Shown here piece after piece: positions 6,148 through 8,611 of a DNA stretch of 8,611 nt; within the stretch, counting starts at the first letter, position 1, and every line of letters begins with the position of its first letter. The DNA lies in the NCBI GenBank assembly GCA_038324385.1, contig JBBQHX010000156.1:1-8611 (forward strand), in the 5' to 3' direction. Made by a program: the position numbers and the translations under genes. Origin of the DNA: JBBQHX01 sp038324385 (GTDB taxonomy: Bacteria > Gemmatimonadota > Gemmatimonadetes > Gemmatimonadales > Gemmatimonadaceae). The notes beneath the pieces were generated by a model, which saw nothing but the letters and a program-made list of their open reading frames with translations, searched no databases and was not told the origin of the DNA.

Positions 6148-7047
6148 TCAGTTCGGGCGCAGGTCGCTCATGCTGCGGCTGCCGTCGGCGTACTCGTACT
6201 CGATCTGACGCAGCCGGGCGCGCCAGTAAGCGTGGCGCCCCTCGGGCAGCAGCCAGGCGACGTCACCCGACTGTGGGACCATCATGCCGCCGATCCGGAC
6301 ATAGTCCCGATGGTGCCCCTCGGTTGGGGTGAGCCGTTGACCGTCGCCGACGGCCCGATACCGCTCCCCGGTCACCCGGACGACCTCGCCGTTCGACCCG
6401 AAATGAAAGTCAGCCGAAGCGCTGACGGCCCGATCGGTGAGCGTGGCGCGTGCAGTGCGGTCGTCGATCGCAGCCCAGGCGACGCCGGATCCTGGCAGCA
6501 GCGCGGTGGGCCACCAGACCGACTCGGCCAGGAGGCGCCAGAGCGCGCTCGCGGCGATCTTCGGCGTTCCGCGCTGATCAGCCACCGGGACGAGTCCGCC
6601 GACCGCTCCGTACATCGAGCCCTCGGCGCCGATGTAGGCGTCGCGTACACGAACGCGCAGGACGGGCGACATGGCCAGCCGGGCGTCCCAGACGAAGCCC
6701 GGTGGAGCGGTGGTGACGTGCTGCACCGAACGGAAGGGGCGCCACCCGCCTGGCGCGGCGGCGAAGTCGCCGGCATGCTGGATGCGCGCACGCCGAACGA
6801 TCGGTTGGCCAGGGGTGAGCGCGAAGGCAAGATACCGTCGGACCGGCTCGGGCAACTCGGCGAGCGCAGCCGGATCGAAGGTGACGGCGCGCGTCGGGGT
6901 ACCCGGCGCCTCACGCTGCGCATTCAGCCGGACGACCGTCCGTCGCGAAGCGCGGTTCCATCGTGAGGCACCGGCCGCCAGCCCCGCGGCGACCGTGGCC
7001 CCGAGTCCGCCGACGATGGCGGCGACCGTGCTCGTCGGGATGCGCAC
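6148..7047 (-). CDS. DUF6544-like membrane-anchored protein
   Basis: This 299-residue protein has one N-terminal hydrophobic segment (about 8-26) acting as anchor or signal, followed by a long soluble region. Recognisable conserved-looking stretches are LPEPVRRYLAFAL (65-77), PPGFVWDAR (115-123), VRDAYIGAEGSMYGAVGGL (134-152), ESVWWPTALLPGSGVAW (175-191) and ADFHFGSNGEV (212-222). These recall an uncharacterised family that I know as DUF6544 (related to DUF6920); its function is not established and I assign none. The start is GTG at 7045-7047, 11 bases after the dehydrogenase stop, with AGGAG about 9 bases upstream overlapping that stop codon. It is therefore translated from the same message, possibly by coupling. 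No hairpin is evident after its stop. Confidence 0.75.
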   Translation of the reverse strand: MRIPTSTVAAIVGGLGATVAAGLAAGASRWNRASRRTVVRLNAQREAPGTPTRAVTFDPAALAELPEPVRRYLAFALTPGQPIVRRARIQHAGDFAAAPGGWRPFRSVQHVTTAPPGFVWDARLAMSPVLRVRVRDAYIGAEGSMYGAVGGLVPVADQRGTPKIAASALWRLLAESVWWPTALLPGSGVAWAAIDDRTARATLTDRAVSASADFHFGSNGEVVRVTGERYRAVGDGQRLTPTEGHHRDYVRIGGMMVPQSGDVAWLLPEGRHAYWRARLRQIEYEYADGSRSMSDLRPN

Positions 7048-7058
7048 CCTGCCGTCTC

Positions 7059-7799
7059 CTACTGCGCGGTGTAGCCGCCGTCAGCAAGATAGGTTCCGCC
7101 GGTGAGGAAGGCGGCCTCGTCGGAGCCGAGGTAGGCGACGAGTCCTGCGACCTCGTCAGGCTCGCCGAGGCGGCCAATCGGATGCAGGGGCAGCACGGCA
7201 TCCTCCATGTCGGCGATCAGCGGCGTTCGAATGAAGGCCGGATTCACGCTCACGACGCGGATACGGGCCGGCGCAAGCTCGAGCGCGGCCGCCTTCGTGA
7301 GGCCGACCACCCCGTGCTTGGCGGCGGTGTAGGCGGGGGCGCCATTGAACCCCACGAGCCCGAGGATCGAGGCCATGTTGATGATCACCCCGCCCTCACC
7401 GCGCGCCTTCATCACGCGTGCGGCGTGCTTCAGTCCGTAAAAGACACCGGAGAGGTTGATGGCGATCACACGGTCCCAATCGCTGCCCGTCTTCTCGTCG
7501 ATCGGCGTGGGCTCCTCGCCCACACCGGCATTGTTGATCATCACGTCGAGCGCGCCGTACTTGGCGACGGTTTCATCGACCAGTGTGCGTACCGCGTCCT
7601 CATCGGCGACGTTGGCGGCGATGCTGGACGCCTGCCCGCCGTCGGCAATGATCTGGTCGACCACCGGTCCTGCGGTGTCGAGTTCCAGGTCACTGACGAC
7701 CACCGTCGCCCCCTCCGCCGCCAACCGCAGTGCGATAGCCTCGCCGATGCCGCTGGCGCCGCCGGTGACGATCGCCACCTTGCCCGTATATCGTGTCAT
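7059..7799 (-). CDS. Short-chain dehydrogenase/reductase (classical SDR)
   Basis: This 246-residue NAD(P)-dependent oxidoreductase is the normal length for a classical SDR. Motifs in order are TGGASGIG (12-19, dinucleotide binding), an acidic residue after the second strand (D37 in VVSDLE, suggesting NAD(H) preference), NNAG (89-92), N115, catalytic S144 (NMAS), Y157 and K161 (YTAAK), and the tail LADGGYTAQ. It ends like many 3-oxoacyl-ACP/3-hydroxyacid or secondary alcohol dehydrogenases, but the substrate cannot be read from the sequence. I chose the ATG at 7799 since the family N-terminus (RYTGKVAIVTGG) starts there; AGGGG lies about 7 bases upstream. A longer frame to 8450 only reads antisense through the transporter gene. 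It is followed by the DUF6544-like gene and is divergent from the VIT1-type gene 45 bases away. Confidence 0.93.
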   Translation of the reverse strand: MTRYTGKVAIVTGGASGIGEAIALRLAAEGATVVVSDLELDTAGPVVDQIIADGGQASSIAANVADEDAVRTLVDETVAKYGALDVMINNAGVGEEPTPIDEKTGSDWDRVIAINLSGVFYGLKHAARVMKARGEGGVIINMASILGLVGFNGAPAYTAAKHGVVGLTKAAALELAPARIRVVSVNPAFIRTPLIADMEDAVLPLHPIGRLGEPDEVAGLVAYLGSDEAAFLTGGTYLADGGYTAQ

Positions 7800-7844
7800 C
7801 GATTCCCCTGAGTCTGCCAGTATCTCCTCGACGCCCCGACTCGC
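7800..7844. promoter_or_regulatory. Short divergent intergenic region
   Basis: Only 45 bases separate the two divergent start codons, so at least one promoter must extend into the opposite coding sequence. I see no clear -35/-10 pair. A GATACT on the minus strand and TATATC (7787-7792, plus strand, inside the dehydrogenase gene) are weak -10 candidates. Confidence 0.3.
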
Positions 7845-8408
7845 ATGGAGCCCCCGCTCACGTCGCACCCCGAATTGCGGACGGCACGCGCCGTCGCACG
7901 CCACTACCTGGGCGATCTCGTCTATGGCGCCAACGACGGGATCATTACGACGTTCGCGGTCGTGGCCGGCGTGGCCGGCGCGGCGATGTCGGCGCGGGTG
8001 GTGATCATCCTCGGCGTGGCCAACCTGCTCGCCGACGGCTTCTCGATGGGGGCCAGCAATTTTCTGTCCATCCGCTCGCGTAGCGCGGTGGAATCTTCGG
8101 ATGGAGTCGCGATCTCCGAGCCATTCGCGGTGCGCCACGGACTGGCCACCTTTCTGGCGTTCGTCGTGGCGGGGGTCGTGCCACTCCTGGCCTACATCCT
8201 GCCCGTGCCTGACGCGGAGCGGTTCCCGGTGGCGACCATGCTCACCCTCGGCATCCTGTTCATCGTTGGTGCCTTGCGCACGCTGGTGACACGCGGCCGG
8301 TGGATCGTCAACGGCATCGAGATGCTGGCCATCGGCGCGCTGGCGGCGGCAGTGGCGTACGGTATCGGGCGTTTTCTGGCCGACGTGACCGGAGGCGCCG
8401 CGGCCTGA
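7845..8408 (+). CDS. VIT1/CCC1-family transporter, short form
   Basis: This 187-residue membrane protein of the vacuolar iron transporter family moves Fe(II), Mn(II) or related cations across membranes. It has five hydrophobic helices (about 27-46, 52-70, 98-118, 130-147, 158-178). The family signature YGANDGIITTFAVVAG (27-42) includes the conserved Asp D31, and LGVANLLADGFSMGASNFL (56-74) follows. In plant-type VIT1 a long cytosolic metal-binding helix pair sits between helices 2 and 3; here that loop is only about 24 residues (75-98) and lacks a glutamate cluster. The protein looks complete rather than truncated, since all five helices are present. No ribosome-binding site is visible before the ATG, so the message may be leaderless or start poorly. 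It is the only rightward gene in the window. The metal is not predictable. Confidence 0.88.
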   Translation: MEPPLTSHPELRTARAVARHYLGDLVYGANDGIITTFAVVAGVAGAAMSARVVIILGVANLLADGFSMGASNFLSIRSRSAVESSDGVAISEPFAVRHGLATFLAFVVAGVVPLLAYILPVPDAERFPVATMLTLGILFIVGALRTLVTRGRWIVNGIEMLAIGALAAAVAYGIGRFLADVTGGAAA

Positions 8409-8459
8409 GGCCCGAAGCGCCGTTACCGGCCGGCGGAGCCCGTCGGTCACCAGATCCGC

Positions 8460-8556
8460 CCCTCGCGACGGCGCTGGCGTCGGCGGCGGTGAACGAGCGG
8501 ATAGTGATCGCCGGAGTCTCCTCCGAGACTGCTTGCCGCGCCCTGCGCGTTGTCAT
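8460..8556 (-). pseudogene. Possible GNAT acetyltransferase N-terminal remnant
   Basis: On the minus strand an open frame from an ATG at 8556 reads PAITIRSFTAADASAVA, which resembles the beta1-alpha1 start of GNAT acetyltransferases (ITIRPFTPADA-type). After about 31 residues the similarity stops and the frame becomes an Arg/Pro-rich shadow that runs into the end of the transporter gene. It may be a truncated gene or chance. Resemblance is from memory of the family. Confidence 0.2.
8515..8530. terminator. Small perfect hairpin after the transporter gene
   Basis: AGTCTC (8515-8520) and GAGACT (8525-8530) pair around CTCC, about 105 bases beyond the transporter stop. There is no T-run after it, so termination is doubtful. 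On the minus strand its loop and arm read GGAGGAGA, a Shine-Dalgarno-like sequence. The rest of 8409-8611 shows no further gene I can support. Confidence 0.25.
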
Positions 8557-8611
8557 ACCGTGAACCGCGAGGGTCCCGCCGGAACGGCGCGGCCAGACGC
8601 TTGCACAGACC

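Noticed and set aside
7800..8450. N-terminal extension of the dehydrogenase to 8450
   Set aside because: It would read antisense through the transporter gene and precede the normal SDR N-terminus.
1..8611. CRISPR array, tRNA/rRNA gene, insertion sequence or phage genes
   Set aside because: No regular repeat-spacer pattern, cloverleaf, transposase motif or long terminal inverted repeat was seen on reading.

Overview
The window is GC-rich bacterial DNA with tightly packed genes. Taken together, a Hanks-type Ser/Thr kinase, a PEP-CTERM protein, a Tat-exported DsrE-like protein and the base composition fit a Gemmatimonadota-like organism. This is an impression from gene content, not a phylogenetic placement. 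Every gene except the last one reads on the minus strand.

Layout from left to right. (1) Positions 1-491 hold the N-terminal part of a Ser/Thr protein kinase that runs off the left edge. No ATG, GTG or TTG fits it, and a perfect Shine-Dalgarno sequence points to an ACG start. (2) Positions 681-1358 encode a Tat-signal protein with a DsrE-like C-terminal half. (3) Positions 1538-2218 encode a secreted PEP-CTERM protein, followed by a perfect 13-bp hairpin. (4) Positions 2219-2560 are a gene-free gap. (5) Positions 2561-5861 form a four-gene minus-strand operon for sulfane sulfur (persulfide) handling. In transcription order it encodes a YgaP-like membrane rhodanese, a TauE/SafE exporter, a CstB-like persulfide dioxygenase/rhodanese fusion and an ArsR-family repressor. 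In front of it lies a good sigma70-type promoter (perfect TTGACA) with a perfect palindrome (GTATC-C-GATAC) that touches the -10 box. (6) Positions 6148-7799 hold a two-gene unit: a short-chain dehydrogenase, then a membrane-anchored DUF6544-like protein. (7) Positions 7845-8408 encode a short VIT1/CCC1-type transporter, transcribed divergently from the dehydrogenase across a 45-bp gap. (8) The right end holds a possible broken GNAT acetyltransferase N-terminus.

The sulfur operon is the functional centre. A plausible scheme is that membrane and soluble rhodanese domains move persulfide sulfur between thiols, the iron-dependent dioxygenase domain oxidises persulfide to sulfite, TauE exports sulfite or a related anion, and the ArsR protein represses the operon until a reactive sulfur or metal signal relieves it. 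The parts are known families (ygaVP, bigR and cst systems). The gene combination, the regulator in last position and its CxxxC thiol pair are the points worth following. I do not see a clearly unprecedented system.
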